A DNA stretch of 64,000 bases from Perognathus longimembris pacificus (GCF_023159225.1 NC_063166.1:78641785-78705784), one strand, 5' to 3'; counted from the stretch's first letter, positions 22,683 through 36,252 are shown. Program-made: numbers and translations. The notes: generated from the letters alone by a model not told the origin.

Positions 22683-23805
22683 GACTCCTTCCTCTGGCTG
22701 CCAGTCCAGCAGTGATGAACTGGACACATGCCTGTGAGTTTGGGGGATTTCGGGCATATTATTCTGGCCACAAGACCTTAACCCACAGATGGGGCTGTTC
22801 CTCGTGCTCGCAATCTAGCCTGAGGTGACTGCAGCACACAGCCTGGCCCAACCCAGAGAGCAGGAGGGGAAATCCTGGGCCCTGTGGTAAGGAGCCGTGG
22901 CCCATAGCTCTCCCACAGCTCCCGGCCACGGTGGAGGTTTTCAGGTGCGCTGGGAGGTCGGGGTTGCATAGGATCACCGCTTGGCTGGCTGCTGTGCTCA
23001 TCAGGGATGAGCGCCGAGCCCAGAACGGGCTCTGATCGCCGGCCGCACTGCCTGCAAGCCGGGGATCCATGAAGAGGCTGAGTTCAGGAAGTCAGTGAGA
23101 CGAACTCCAGGAATCTTGACAGGTTGAGAGCAAGCCCACGGCTGGCAGTGCAACCGGTGGAATTGCCAAGGGAAGCATGGCACACTACGATGGGGCAGCC
23201 ACTGGCTCCCCAGTTCACAGTGCAGCGTGCAGCACGTCAGTCTCCGCTCCTGTGGCTCCCCTGTGCCTCTCCACCACTGCCACGTCTTGTGTCTGTGGTG
23301 ATGACCGGGGTGAGGATCTGGGATGGGGAAGCACAAGGTGGTGGCTGCTTCAGACAGTGCAGAGGGCTCAAGCAGGAGGCTGGCTGTCCACTCCCCGACT
23401 TGGGACAGTTTTGAGGACACAGGCAATCCCTGCCAAGCCGACGTGGTGGAAATACTGCCAGCGTCCTGAGGTTTAAAAGAAGAGCTCATTTGTGATGGCT
23501 GCATCTGCAGACACAAAGGAAAACAAGGCTGTGGGCACTGGAGTGCGTGGCTGCCCAGAGCCTGGAATACGCAGAGGCCACAGTGGACGCCTGCTGGCTG
23601 CCACAAGCCCGCCGCCCCCCCAGCAAGTTCAGACACTCACCTCAAATCCGTAGGCATCCCAGATGGAAACCAGTGGCCCTGTCATTTTCCTTTCATCCAG
23701 TACTGGGATTTGAACTCAGAGCCTTCTGCTTGCTAAGCAGGTGCTCTTCACACAGCCATTCCCACTGGTGTGTTTTAAAGGTATAAAATGCCCGCTCAGT
23801 ACTAA

Positions 23806-23987
23806 TGGTGGCTCAGGCCTGCAATCCCAGCTACTTAGGTAGCTGAAATCCAGAGGGTTGAGGTTGGAAGTCAGACTCCTCTACAAACCAGCAAACAGCC
23901 ACACTGGCTATGTGGCTCAGTAGAGCACCAGCCTGACCAGCCAGCAAAATGAGAAGCCCAGCAGTTCAAACCCCAATAGCCTCTCAA
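23806..23987 (+). repeat. Old B1-Geo SINE
   Basis: 'ggtggctcaggcctgcaatc' and 'tgtggctcagtagagcacca' are still visible. Confidence 0.6.
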
Positions 23988-24174
23988 AAAAAAGCGTCAG
24001 TCTTTTTCCCGCTTCCATGGTTTGGCTGAGCTCAGGTCACAGCGCCTGTTCCATGGCTGACCTTCCAGGCTCTCCCCGCAGTCGGCCGTCTCCATCGTCA
24101 GGTGAGGTCACAGGCCACAGTGAGACGCCCCACCCCCTCCTGCCGCCCCCTCTTCAGTTACTGCTCACAGGCCC

Positions 24175-25359
24175 AAAAGCTTCATTAGTAGCTGTTTATT
24201 GATCAATGGTTTGATATAAAGTTATTTCAGATCGTCAGATAATTGCCCAGACGGAATCACAAGCATTACAAATTTTTCCTTTAAAAAAGGGAAAAGGGCT
24301 GAATTGGAGGGATCGACCTAGCAGTAGTGGCATTTGAAAATAAATTAACAAAAAAAATTTAGTATTACCATTTGTGGATGACATTTTTTTTCCTTACATT
24401 CCATGGGGAGAGAAAGTTCCAGCATAAACTGAGTAGTACTTAACTAGCAAGGCTACTACTGTGCCTCGCACCTGCACACACACGCGCACACACACCTGCG
24501 CACAACAGCATACCAACAGCAACCCAGCTGCACGCAGCCACTGCCTCCCCCCCACTCCCCACCCCCGCGGCGCGGAGGCTCCGCACGGAGCAGGCCCAGG
24601 TGACCCCCCGCGTGCGGCAAGGCTTCCTCGAGGGCAATGTGGACACAATTTCACTAATCATCTTCCCCACGAAGGCTCGTGTGTGAGTCCTGCCGCGTTA
24701 ACAATCAGACGGAGCGGGTGACGGTGGGTCCAGACTTGCTACACTGTCCAATTCATGCACTAGTCGGGGCTTCGGGGCGCCGAGGCCCAGGACCGCGGCC
24801 CCTTGGCGCCGCTCGGCTGTCCCGGCTTAGTCTGGTAAACGTGTGCCATGGCTGCGGCTCTGCCGGTTAGGATATGGTAATGTCAGCCTCGGACAAGGTT
24901 CTAACGTGTGCTAGAGAACTAGATACAATAGAGAAACTCTCGAATGAAAAGTTTATATAGTGTCTTATCAATCAAAAAGGAAATAAGGAAACCAAGAATA
25001 CGAATCACTGGGAAGAGGAAGCAGTGGGGGAGGTGTGGGAGGGGGGCCGGCGGGCCAGGGTCCCCCAGAGTTGGGCCACACCGAGCAGGAAGCATTGGAT
25101 TTTCTCTGGTACTTTCGGCTGGAGCGAGTAAGGCCTCTGTCCAGGATTGTCCCAAACCTCCGCGGGCCAGTGACGGCCATGCGCTGTCAACACGCGGCCA
25201 CAGCAACCATCAGGAGGGAGGCGCCGGCTCGGGCCTCTCCGTCTCCATGGCCGCCGCTCTCTCCACGCCGCCACCGCAGAGATCAGAGTCCAAATGTTCA
25301 AAGCAGGTTCAGTATTCTCAGTGTCTATGCTGGGGTTCGTGGCTCGGGCCAGGTAGGGT
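24175..25359 (-). other. STAU1: STAU1 3' UTR
   Basis: About 1.2 kb from the stop to the AATAAA at 24200-24195. The distal half is AU-rich, the proximal half GC-rich with a CA-rich stretch near 24460-24510. It is free of recognised SINEs, unlike the introns. Confidence 0.75.
24195..24200 (-). promoter_or_regulatory. STAU1: STAU1 polyadenylation signal AATAAA
   Basis: The plus strand reads TTTATT, so the minus strand reads AATAAA. It is the likely distal signal and no other exact hexamer was noticed in this UTR. Confidence 0.65.
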
Positions 25360-25375
25360 TCAGCACCTCCCACAC
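25360..25375 (-). CDS. STAU1: STAU1 last coding segment, residues 491-495 and stop
   Basis: Sixteen bases after acceptor cccgtgaag complete VCGRC and TGA (25362-25360), the conserved Staufen-1 C terminus. It was found because the previous exon ends in phase 2 and needs exactly this continuation. Confidence 0.9.
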
Positions 25376-28300
25376 CTTCACGGGAGAAAGAGACAATGAC
25401 CAGAATGAAGGCGCTGGCCGCCCCCATCCACAGGCCCCCCGCACTGGCCGCCCCCCCCCCCAGCGTCCAGGGCGGCGGGGGTGGGGGAGCGGGGGCGGGG
25501 CACTCACACTGCCAGCGGCCCGCTGCCCGTCCTCGGCACCTCCGCGCTCTGCTGGTCCAGCTCCGTCAGCAGCTTCAGGATGTTCAGCGCAGCCTGGGGG
25601 ACGCGGGGAGACAAGTGACCCCACGGCCAGACCCGGGCACTGCCCTAACCCAGCACAGTGCCTCCATTTAGAATCCAATCGCTTTCTTTTTTTAGTCCTG
25701 AGGCTTGAACTCTGGCCTGACAGAAGCTCCAGGCCGGCGCACTGCGCGAGCCACAGCGCCACTGCCCGCTTTCCGGAGTTTATTGCACCTGGTAAAATGC
25801 AAATCTGGGGCTGGGGATATGGCCTAGTGGCAAGACTGCTTCCCTCGTATACATGAGGCCCTGGGTTCGATTCCCCAGCACCACATATACAGAAAACGGC
25901 CAGAAGCGGCGCTGTGGCTCAAGTGGCAGAGTGCTAGCCTTGAGCGGGAAGAAGCCAGGGACAGTGCTCAGGCCCTGAGTCCAAGGCCCAGGACTGGCCC
26001 CCCAAAAAAAAAGCTAATTTAAAAAATTACTCAGCCAGCAGCCGGGGATGCGGCCTCATGGCAGAGCTCACCCCACGTGCACGAAGCCCTGGGTTCGAGT
26101 CCTCAGCACCACAGACACGGGAAAGGCTGGAAGTGGCGCTGAGGCTCAAGGGAGAGAGCCTTGAGCAAAAGCAGCTCAGGAACAGCGTCCAGCCCGGCTC
26201 AAGCCCGGCACTGCACCCAAAACCCACACTGCCACGCCGACTCCCTCATCCATTTTGTCATTCATTTCTTAGAACTGTTCACCTCTGCAACCAGACCACA
26301 AGTTTCCTATCTTGCTTTCAAGGGAACAAAAGCCTCCCGCGCTCAGCAGGGAGCGTGGTCCTGTCCACCTCCCGGGGTGGTGGGTGGGGCTTGTGCCGGG
26401 GGCGGGGCTTATTCAGGACCACTCGTAGCCACTCCCCCCCTTTCCCCGAGCCTTCGCCTTCAGGAGGGAAGGGAGCCAGGCCGCTAGGGCTGAAGTCCGC
26501 CTGATCCACGCAGGCCCCTCCACAGCCGCCCTGTCCCCGCAGGCAGGCGTACCATGTCGTGGCAGGACTCCACGTCCTTGCCGATGCCGTGGCTGATGAG
26601 GAGCGGCTGGGAGGAGCAGTTGATTAGAGACACAAACTCATTCTTGTTGTTTTTGGGGAAGTCTTTGTATTCAACCTGGAAGGGGAGAGAGAACTGAGGC
26701 CCGCGTGGAAGCTGCTGGGACAGGGGAGGGAGAGGAGGGGGAGGGAGGCGACAGAGGGAGGCCCTCTCCTGCGGGGCCACCCCATCCCCTCTCTAGGGCG
26801 CAGGCCGGCCCGCCCCGGGAGTCTGCTCTCGGGTGGCAGTGGCCCTGGGCTAGGCCGCTCCGTGCTGGCCGGGCAGCGCTTTCCATGGTCCCGGCTGCGG
26901 CGCTTGCTGTCCTGTCCCATCCCGCCCCGCCGTCTGGGCCTCGGGCGAGCACTGTCCCAGGAGTCCCAGCTGGGGGGGGGGGGGCGCTGGGTCCTCCAGC
27001 CCCGCTCAGCCCCGCTCACCTGGAGCCCCTGGACTCTGCACAGGAAGTCCAGCTGCTCAGAGGGTCTTGTGAGGGGTCCGTGGGGTGCGTGGCCTGAAGA
27101 GATGTTATTCTTTAAAATGGTCTCGGCTGTGGGCGAGGTGCCCCCGTACAACAACTCTCGGGCTATCATGGCAGTTACCGTGGCCTTGGCGGGGTTCGGG
27201 GCGGCGCGGGGGGAGTCTTTGGTGTGATGTCCTTGGCTGACGCCCACGGCCTGGGCCACCTCGGGCACCATGGGGAGGATGCCGGCGGGCAGCTGCGGGT
27301 GGCTGAGGTGGGGCGTCCGGAACTCGTCCTCCCTGTGGCCTGGCAGACAGCGCAGGGTCGCGTCACGTCACGTCACGTCACGTCACGGCCCCCGCACACG
27401 CGCGCGCCACCCCACGGCCCACGGGCGCCCGGGGCCAGGCCGACACTTACTCGTCCCGTTCTCCTCCCCCGTCCCAGGCTCAAAAAAGGTCACTTTCCTT
27501 CCGTCCCCCGGCTTCTTCACGGGCGTCTTGGGAAAGAGAAAAGGCCGTGATTACGAATCCGCGCGGGGGCCCCGGCCCTCCACGGGCTCCGCCGAGCGCC
27601 CACGGGGAGGCGGGTGTGGGGCCGTCCCTCCTGCAGGGTCACGGGCACCTGGGGCGCGGCCCAGGCCGGGCAGGCCTCAGCGGCGGGCGGGGCGGGGGCG
27701 GGGCGGGCGGCCCTGTGCGGTGACCTCCACCCTGGCGGTCAAGGCGCGCGGGGAGAGGAGCGGCCAGCGGTGACCACGGGCGACGCCAGAGCCACCGCAC
27801 AGAAAACGACACCGGGGCCAAGCCAGGCCGGGCACGGGTGGCCGCGGGCGGTGTCCACGCACGGATGTCGCAGTGACGCCCGCTCCTCAAGCCAACGGCC
27901 GCCACGCGGGGGGCAGGCCCGACACCCGGCGGCGGCGGAGCCCGGCAGTCACCTTCTCCTCGGACTTGAGCGCAGGCTTGGCGGGCTGCGTCTGCGGGAC
28001 CTTGAACCCCAGGATCTCCAGCATGTTCTCGGCGGCGTTGCGCTTGGCCACCTTCTTGTTGGTGCCCGCGCCCTCTGCGGTGTGATTGCCCACCTTCACC
28101 TGCGGGAAGCAGCAACAGAGCCGAGCTCGCACCCTCCCGGGGCGCTCCAGACACCCCTGCTCCGCTAGGGCAGAGAAGTCGCACGCTCAGGAACTCGGGG
28201 GGCTCCTGCTAGCCACGGCGGTTTTCACACGGACGTAGCACGCGCGCAGTCCACGCTCCCAAGCCGCACTGTCCACCCACGGCGGCACCGCGGCCGCCCA

Positions 28301-31300
28301 GCGCTCATGCCCGCAGCGCCCGCTGACCCAGAGACGGGAGGACCGGGGTGAAAGCCATCCCGCCCGGAAGAAAGGAAGACAACGCGGCCTGCGCGTCGTC
28401 ACGAAGGGAATCCCCGCCACGACGAGCGCTGTGCAGAATGAACAAGGCAAGGACAACGCTAACCCAACCTGAGAAACACCAGCGGAAAGCAAAGGGGGGT
28501 CGAGCGGTGAGCAAATGCCGACCTTAATCTGTAACCCCAGAACCACCAGAAGCGAAGCGGGCGGGGTGGGAACCGCGGAGCCCCAGCGAGCGGCTAGCTC
28601 CTCAACAAGAAGCTAGAGTGCAGATGACGATCACAAGTGTGCGACGCCCAGAGCCACGTACTTTACACACCACCTACACTCCCGCCGCCTCCGAAAACCA
28701 CTGTGCAACTCGCAGAGACAGCAAGTCAGCATTTCCAAGGGGCACGCTGCTCCCCACGTTCTGTTCTCAACGCCCGCCACCTGCCTTGCGCCCCGCGTGA
28801 CGGCGTCTGCGAGGGCAGCGCATGCGTGCCGCAGAGGTGGATCTCACGCCCGCGTGTGTCCCGATGTCTCAAGCCATGCCGCCTTCCCTAGGACCCAGCA
28901 CGCTCGGCTCCGCCCCTTCGAAGCTGGGCAGGGCCACAGCCCCCAACAGCAGCGCCCCCTCAGGTCCTCCAGGAAAAACCTGGAACCGCCGGCCCGGGCC
29001 TGGGTCTGTGCAGGCGCAGCCTCAAGCGCCGCCCGTCCCGCAGCCCGGCTAGCACACGGGGGGGCCTGGCTAGCACACGGGGGGGCCTGGCTAGCACACG
29101 GGAGGGCCGGCTAGCACACGGGAGGGCCGGCTAGCACACGGGAGGGCCTGGCTAGCACACGGGAGGGCCGGCTAGCACACGGGAGGGCCGGCTAGCACAC
29201 GGGAGGGCCTGGCTAGCACACGGGAGGGCCGGCTAGCACACGGGAGGGCCGAACGCACGGCACATGCCCATCGTGTGCAATGTAAAATCAGCTGTATTCC
29301 TCCAGAATTCCCCCAGGGCAAGTGTAGGTAAACAAAACCCAGACAGCCAAGTCTCAGGTGCAGCCCCTCCCCCTCTGCAGACTGTTTGTCACGAGAAAAG
29401 GAAAGGTTAAACAAGAGAGTCTGGGGCTGCAAGTGCGGCTGTAGGGCGCTTGCCTAGCACGCGTGAAAGGAAGCCCTTGGGTTCGATCCCTCAGTACCAT
29501 ATAAACAGAAAAGGCCGAAAATGGTCGAGCGCTAGTCTTTTTTTTGCCAGTCCTGGGGCTTGAACTCAAGGCCTGAGCACTTTTTGCACTGTCCCTGGCT
29601 TCTTTTTGCTCAAGGCTAGCACTCTGCCACTTGAGCCACAGCTCCTCTTCTGGCCGTTTTCTATTTATGTGGTGCTGGGGAATCGAACCCAGGGCTTCAT
29701 GTATACGAGGCAGGCACTCTACCACTAAGCCACATTCCCCACCACAGAGTGCGAGTCTTGAGCACAGTGAAGTTCAAGGACAGTGCCCAGGCCCGGAAAA
29801 AAAAAAAAAAAAAGGAAAAAGAATTGGCTGCGAGGATGACGTGACTCGGCTGATCTGGCTGGCTCGGCACCTGTCCCGCCCCTCCCCCCCACGTGCGTCG
29901 TTCCCGAAGCTGCACACTCTGCTGATGACCAGAGCATCCCCGAAGCGGGGAGGAGGACGGTCTTCCGTCATGGGTGTGCGAGCCGCCAGCGCTCCATGCC
30001 AGAGCCTCCTAGCAAGCTCTCACGGAGAGAGCTTTCCATCGACAATGCTCAGGGCTCCACATCTGCCGGGCGGACACACACTCCTACCGCCGAGCCACAC
30101 ACACATCTACAGGCAGACACGCCGCTGGTCACACACCTGCCAGGCAGATAGGCAGACGCTTGTGCTGCTGAGCCACACCTCCAGTCCTATTTTGCGGTGG
30201 TTATTTTTGCCCCCACACACGTCCAAACACCTGGGCTAGGCTTCCCACCACAGCTGGGGACCCTTTCAGCAGACAAGTCTGGGGACCTAGACGAGACCAC
30301 GGTCCTCCCCATCCCAGCCTCCCGAGCACGACGGCTGGCACGAGCCACTGCGCCTGGCCTGAACGTCTGCACGGAGTAAATACTCAAGAAACCAAGTTTC
30401 AGAGGAATCGGAAGGCAGACGAGCTTTAGGAACGAGATGGGACGTTTACCTTCTGTAAAGAACGGAGTCCTCGACCCTTGGGGGGGGGGGCAGTGCCTAC
30501 ACCACCCCAACCCACACTCCTCCCCACCTGTCCCTATGGCTGGGCTGCACGTGGAGACGGGTGCCCGCGGCGGACCGCGACATCACCACAGGCCGGCCCG
30601 AGGCTCAGCCTCGGCGTCTGATGGCAGCGGGCGGCCAGGCGACCTTCCCCAGCCAGGGTGGAGGCCGCCCCCGCCGCCACACCAACCCACCTGCATCACG
30701 AACTCCCTGCGGCGAGGGAGGCCTCGCTCCAGGAGCAGCACGTACTCCGGCTCCTTCTCCTTTTTGGCCTGCTGGATCTGGGCCAGCCTGCTGATCGGGT
30801 TCATCCCCTGGCCGTATTCTGGGCCGGTCTGTGGCTGAGGAGCAACAAGTGCCACGTTACTCACGGAAAGGAGCTGGCCAGTGCAGAGGTACAATGCCAG
30901 GAAGTGATCAGACCTTCCTGCGGGACCTGGGCGCTGTCCCGGAGCTTTTCTGTTCAAGTCTGGCGCTCTAAGACTTGAACCACAGCTCTACTATTGGCTT
31001 TTTTAGTGGTTTACTGGAGATCACAGTCTCAGGGACTTTCCTACCTGGGCTGGCTTTGAACTGTGATCCTCACATATTAATTTCCCAGTAGCTAGGATTA
31101 TAGGCGTGAGCCACCAGTGCCCAGCTAAGCAAATCTTTAAAAAAAAAAAAACAACTCTAAACATTAAAAGATGCCTTATGATTTTCTACAGTTATCTCAA
31201 GGCTCTTTTAAATCTTAGCAAGCCAGGCTGGGAAGGTGGCTTAGTGGTAGAGCGCTGGCCTAGCACGCATGCAGCCCTCATAGAAAAGGCCAGAAAGTAG

Positions 31301-32914
31301 TGTTGTGGCTCAAGAGGGAGGGTGCCAGCCTTGAGCAAAAGAAGCTCAGGGACAGAGCCCAGGCCCTGAGTTCAAGACCCAGGATTGGCAAAAAAAATAA
31401 AATAAAAAAATCTTAGCAAGCCAACATTAACATGTATTACTTTTGGGGGGGGGGGGGGGAGAGGGAGGTCAGTCATGGGGCTGAACTCAGCCTGGGCGCC
31501 GTCCCTGAGCTCTTCTGCTCAAGGCTAGTGCTCTACCACTTGAGCCACAGCGCCACTTCCAATTTCCTGGTGGTTAATTGGAGATAAGAGTCTCACAGAC
31601 TTTCCTGCCCAGGCTGGCTTTGAACCATGGTCCTCAGATCCCAGCCTCCCGAGTAGCTAGGGTTCCAGGTGCCCAGCCACATGTACCACCTTTAAACACG
31701 TGCCACTCACGGTGGCTGACGACGGGGCAGGGAGCCTGTGGACGGGAAGGCCGCCATGCTACAATGGCTCCCAGCTTTCTTAACAGCTTAAAACCCTGAA
31801 ACCATTGCCGAGGCCTCTGGCGGCCGGAAGCCACAGCAGTGACTTCAGGGGGGCTGCAGAAGACTACATTTAAGGCAGGGGACAAGAGGGGCCAGCAGTG
31901 TCCTCGGATGGGATTGGGCTGCTGTTCTGATGGGGGGGGGGCGGGGAGGCAGGCACTCAGCCCATGGTCCTCCATCCTCCCGGGCCCCCCTCCTCCCTGC
32001 CTCACCTTGCTCGGGGCTTTGGTTTTCTTTTTGATTCTGGGCTTCACCCTCTCCACCGTAGGCAATGGCGGCAGCTTCTTGAGCTCCTCCAGCACGGCTC
32101 TGGCCGCGTTCTTCTTGGCGATCTTCTTGCTCTTACCCTCACCTTCCCCTACAAACTCCCCAACCGAAACCCTGGTGACAAAGCTCTTCATGTGGGGTGG
32201 GCCGCTCTCCCGGGCCACCTGTGGCAGAGGGAAAGACTGAGTGAAAGCGTGACAGACACTTGTCGCAAGTGGTAGGACGCACTGGTTGGCACACTCGCGT
32301 CCCAGGAAGCCTGGTCTTGGGGCAGGAGGGGCGGCCCCGTGCGGGAGACACACAGATACGGACAGGCGCAGGCCGAGTGCTCCGGCGTTTCTGCTGCCTT
32401 CCCTCCACTTTTCACACTGCTCTACATCGTGGAGTCTGGCGCTCATGACGAGCAGGCGCGGACGGGAGACCTGGGTACCCGCTCCTCCCGGCCAGCACCC
32501 TCTGGGCACAGATCTCTCTCTAGCTCTTGCACATGAGTGCACACACACATGCTATGCAAAAAAATCAAAACAAAATCAAAAAGTGGACACTAACAAAGTG
32601 AGTTATGTACAGCAGGTGCGAGTGCCCGCAGAAGCCGGCACCAAAGCACAAACCGGCTGCAGCAGCTGCACAGGTGGAGCCACTCACGACTTTTGCATAT
32701 TAAAAATAAATAAAGCCACGGCTGGGGATATGGCCTAGTGGCAAGAGTGTTCGCCTCATATACATGAGGCCCTGGGTTCGATTCCCCAGCACCACATATA
32801 GAGAAAACGGCCAGAAGTGGCGCTGTGGCTCAAGTGGCAGAGTGCTAGCCTTGAGCAAAAAGAAGCCAGGGACAGTGCTCAGGCCCTGAGTCCAAGGCCC
32901 AGGACTGGCAAAAA

Positions 32915-32949
<35 letters not shown>

Positions 32950-35900
32950 ACAAAGCCACGGCTGGGGATGTAGTTTAGAGGTAGAGCGCTTGCCTAGCAT
33001 GCACCAAGCTCTGGGTTCGATTCCTCAGCACCACATGTACAGAAAAAGCTGGAAGTGGTGCTGTGGCTCAAGATGTAGAGTGCTAGCCTTGAGCAAAAAG
33101 AAACCAGGGACAGTGCCCAGGCCCTGAGTTCAAGCCCCAGGACTGGAAATTTTTAAAAAGTGAGCTGAGGGGCAGCCCCTGCCCAATGGTGAACCCTAAA
33201 TCCTTCTGCCAAGATTTGGGAGAAGCACGGCAGTGAGTGGGCGGACGGCAGCCTGACTGGCCGGGGAGAGGCCGGGAGGGCAGTGGGGGACCAGAGCGGG
33301 GCACTGGCCTCACCGCTGCCTCTGTGGGGCCCTCTCTGCCGAGAGTGAGCAGCTCTCCTCCCCCATGGTCTTCGGCCATGCTAGTTCTACCTTTCAAAGG
33401 TCAAAAGGCAATGGGGGTCAGCCAAACATCAAATGACCTCTGAGATGGGGGTCAAGTAAGTCCTTCCTCCTTTATTTCACTGGCCCAGCAACACAAAGTC
33501 TAACACAACCACTGAAGGAAAATCTTATTTGAACTGGAGGTGAAGTTGCTTTTCAGACAGGTGGAAACAGATCCTCTCTAGGAGAGCCAAAGGGAACAAA
33601 GCCAGCACGCCACCGCCCACTTCAGGAAGTTCACAGCCAGGCCAAGAAGAGCCTAAGCCCTGCTCCACGTGGAGGGCGAATCGTAGCCGCTCACGACCGC
33701 TCCAGGGGTATGGGAGCAGAGTCATTCCTATGGGGACTCCTAACAGGGACTTCATAAACAAAGTCCTAGATGTAAAATAGGCTTACCTCGAAATTCACAG
33801 GTAAGTTCCGTTTAAGTGCAATCTCAAATACTTGACTTATTTCAGACTTATTGAGATTTTCTTCTTCAGATTCTCTTCCATTAATCTAAAAGAAGAATTA
33901 CTTCGTGTTAGCTTTTATTTAGAACCATCAACAATCACCATCCCAGATGCCATAAAAAACTGTGAAAGCAGAGTTTTTTGCCTTTACAGATCCACAAGGA
34001 CACGGTGATGAAGGTGCTCGCAGACCACCTCACTGGGTGCTTTTGTTTCCTATCAGTACTGGGGACTGAACTTACGACCTCACTTACTAGGCAAAACCCC
34101 TATACTTGAGCCACATCCTCAGTTCTGTCTCATGGGATATTAAAGATTAAATATGGGCTGGGAATGTGACTTAGTGGTAGAGTGCTTGCCTGGTATGCAT
34201 GAAGCCCTGGGTTCCATTCTTCAGTGCTACATAAACAGAAAAGGCCAGAAGTGGCGCTGTTGCTCAAGTGGTAGAGGGCTAGCCTTGAGCAAAAGAAGCT
34301 CAGGAACAGTACTCAGGCCCTCAGTTGAAGCCCCAGGACTGGGGGAAAAAATTTAAATAAACGGTATCCCAACAAACAGCGCAGCTCAGAAATCCACTAG
34401 GTAGGCTCACACCTATAATCCTAGCTATTCAGGAGGCTGAGATCTGAGATTTGCCCTTCAAAGCCAGCCTAGGAAGAAAAGTCTGTGAGGCGTATCCAAT
34501 TAACCACCAAGCCTTTAGTACAAAAGCTCAGGGACAGTGCTCTGAGTTCAAGCCCCAGGACTGGTATGCATGTGCACTCACATGTGTACACACACACAAG
34601 TGCGCACACGCACGCACACAAAGTAGGCTTCTTATTTGGCTACTGAACAAAAATACAGACAGACATTACTAAATTGCCATGGCTCTTCTACCACAGGCAG
34701 ACCTTCTCAGCCTGGGCAGAGGTCCTGCCGCAGGGACGAGGAGGGTTATGGGGGCCGTGGGCTCCTCCACAGGGTGAACGGGCCTCCTCTACAAGCTGGA
34801 GACACAGAGTTCATACTGGGTAGTGATGGCAGGAGGAACCAGACCAGCTCAGTGGGTGGGCACTAGAACTCAGTGAGAGCCACTGGTCTTTGCAAACTGT
34901 TTCCTAGCTCCTGGCTGCCCAAGAGCTGGTCCACGCATTTTCTTCAGTGAGTTCATCAGGCAGGGCCGCCCAGGATAGACCAACATGACAGGCTGTCATT
35001 AAAAGTAACATAAATAAAAACTGTAGGTTAAAACAACATAGGGTTTATCCCAGATCTATGACAGTTCTCCTACTAACCTGACCTACTTGGCTCAGCCAGC
35101 ACAGTCAGCACTGCACAGGAGGCCGAGTCCTCACCAGGAAGAGGACTCTAGGCTCAACAGTGCTCCGCCTCAGTCCCCCCCAAGCAGCTGGGGCTACAGG
35201 CACGCCACTGCCCAGCTCCGGGGCCCGCCTTTCATGAGCTATTCCTTCAAACCAGAAACCTCCCCGCAGCTACCATAAACCGCTGCAGATTCACAAAGGC
35301 TTGGATTGAAATCCAATTTTAAATAGACCATAAGATAAAATAACACTACACTAAAAAAAATTAGGTTCAAGCCAAGAACTCACCCCATAATCCTAGCTAC
35401 TCAGGAGGCTTATATCTGAAGATCATGGTTCAAAACCAGCCCAGGCAAAGAAAGTCCATGAGACTTTTAGCTCCAAATAAGCACCAAGAAAGCTAGGACA
35501 AATGCCCAGGTTCTGAGTTCAAGCCAAGAGCGGCACAAAAATAAATAATAAGCATTACTAATAACCTGAACAAAAAGGGCTGGAGGTGTAGCTCAAGTGG
35601 CAGAACTCCTGCCTAGCAGACACAGAGCTCTAAGTTCCAACTACAGTACCACCAAAAACAAACAAATTAAACACTTATAGGCTGGACAGTCGCTCATGCC
35701 TCTAATCTCAGTTACTAGAGAGGTGGAAATCCGGAGGATTACATCGCAAGGCAAAGGCGGAGCCAGTCCAGACCTGGCCCTGACGGGAAGTCAGCAAGCA
35801 GACCCAGTGCTGTCTATGGCCGTCCTCGCCACAGGGGAGGCGTAAGGAGAGTTGTTGAGTGCAGGCCAGCCCTGTCAAAAACCATGAGACCCATATGGAA

Positions 35901-36204
35901 AATAACTGCAGCAACATGACACCCTGAGTTCAAACTCTGGTGCCACCACAATATAAAAACTGTTGTGTATCAAAAGACACTATTAGTTGGGTGCCAGTGG
36001 CTCACACCTATAATCCCAGCTACTCAGGAGGCTGAGATCTGAGTATCACAGTTCAAAGCCAGCCCAGGCAGGAAAGTCCATGAGACTAATTTCCAATTAA
36101 CTACCAGTGCTACTGAAAGTAGCACTGTGGTTCACAGTGGTAGACCATTACCCTTAAGCAAAAGAGCTCATGGACAGCACCTAGGCCCTGAGTTCAAGCC
36201 CCAT

Positions 36205-36252
<48 letters not shown>

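Larger units (their letters stand above)
20973..24174. other. Intergenic interval between convergent CSE1L and STAU1
   Basis: Contains a CpG-rich patch at 21175-21370, SINEs at 21425-21505, 22068-22200, 22242-22461, 22506-22682 and 23806-23987, and about 1.1 kb (22690-23690) with no recognised element. No gene was seen. Confidence 0.8.

Noticed and set aside
23001..23636. 211-codon open frame on the minus strand in the intergenic interval
   Set aside because: No recognisable domain. Composition is Ser/Pro/Cys/Trp-rich as expected from GC-rich noncoding DNA, with no splice or polyadenylation context.
25035..25856. 273-codon open frame on the plus strand
   Set aside because: It is antisense to STAU1 exons and runs into a SINE. 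Low-complexity Pro/Arg composition typical of GC-rich chance frames.
26624..27271. 215-codon open frame on the minus strand
   Set aside because: It joins the real exon 27339-27020 with intron sequence. The exon ends at a consensus donor at 27019.
29048..29251. CRISPR-like array
   Set aside because: Contiguous 20-21 base units without unique spacers, in a eukaryotic intron. It is a minisatellite.
31634..32548. 304-codon open frame on the minus strand
   Set aside because: Only 32218-32006 is coding (STAU1 exon). The rest is intron read through in the same frame.
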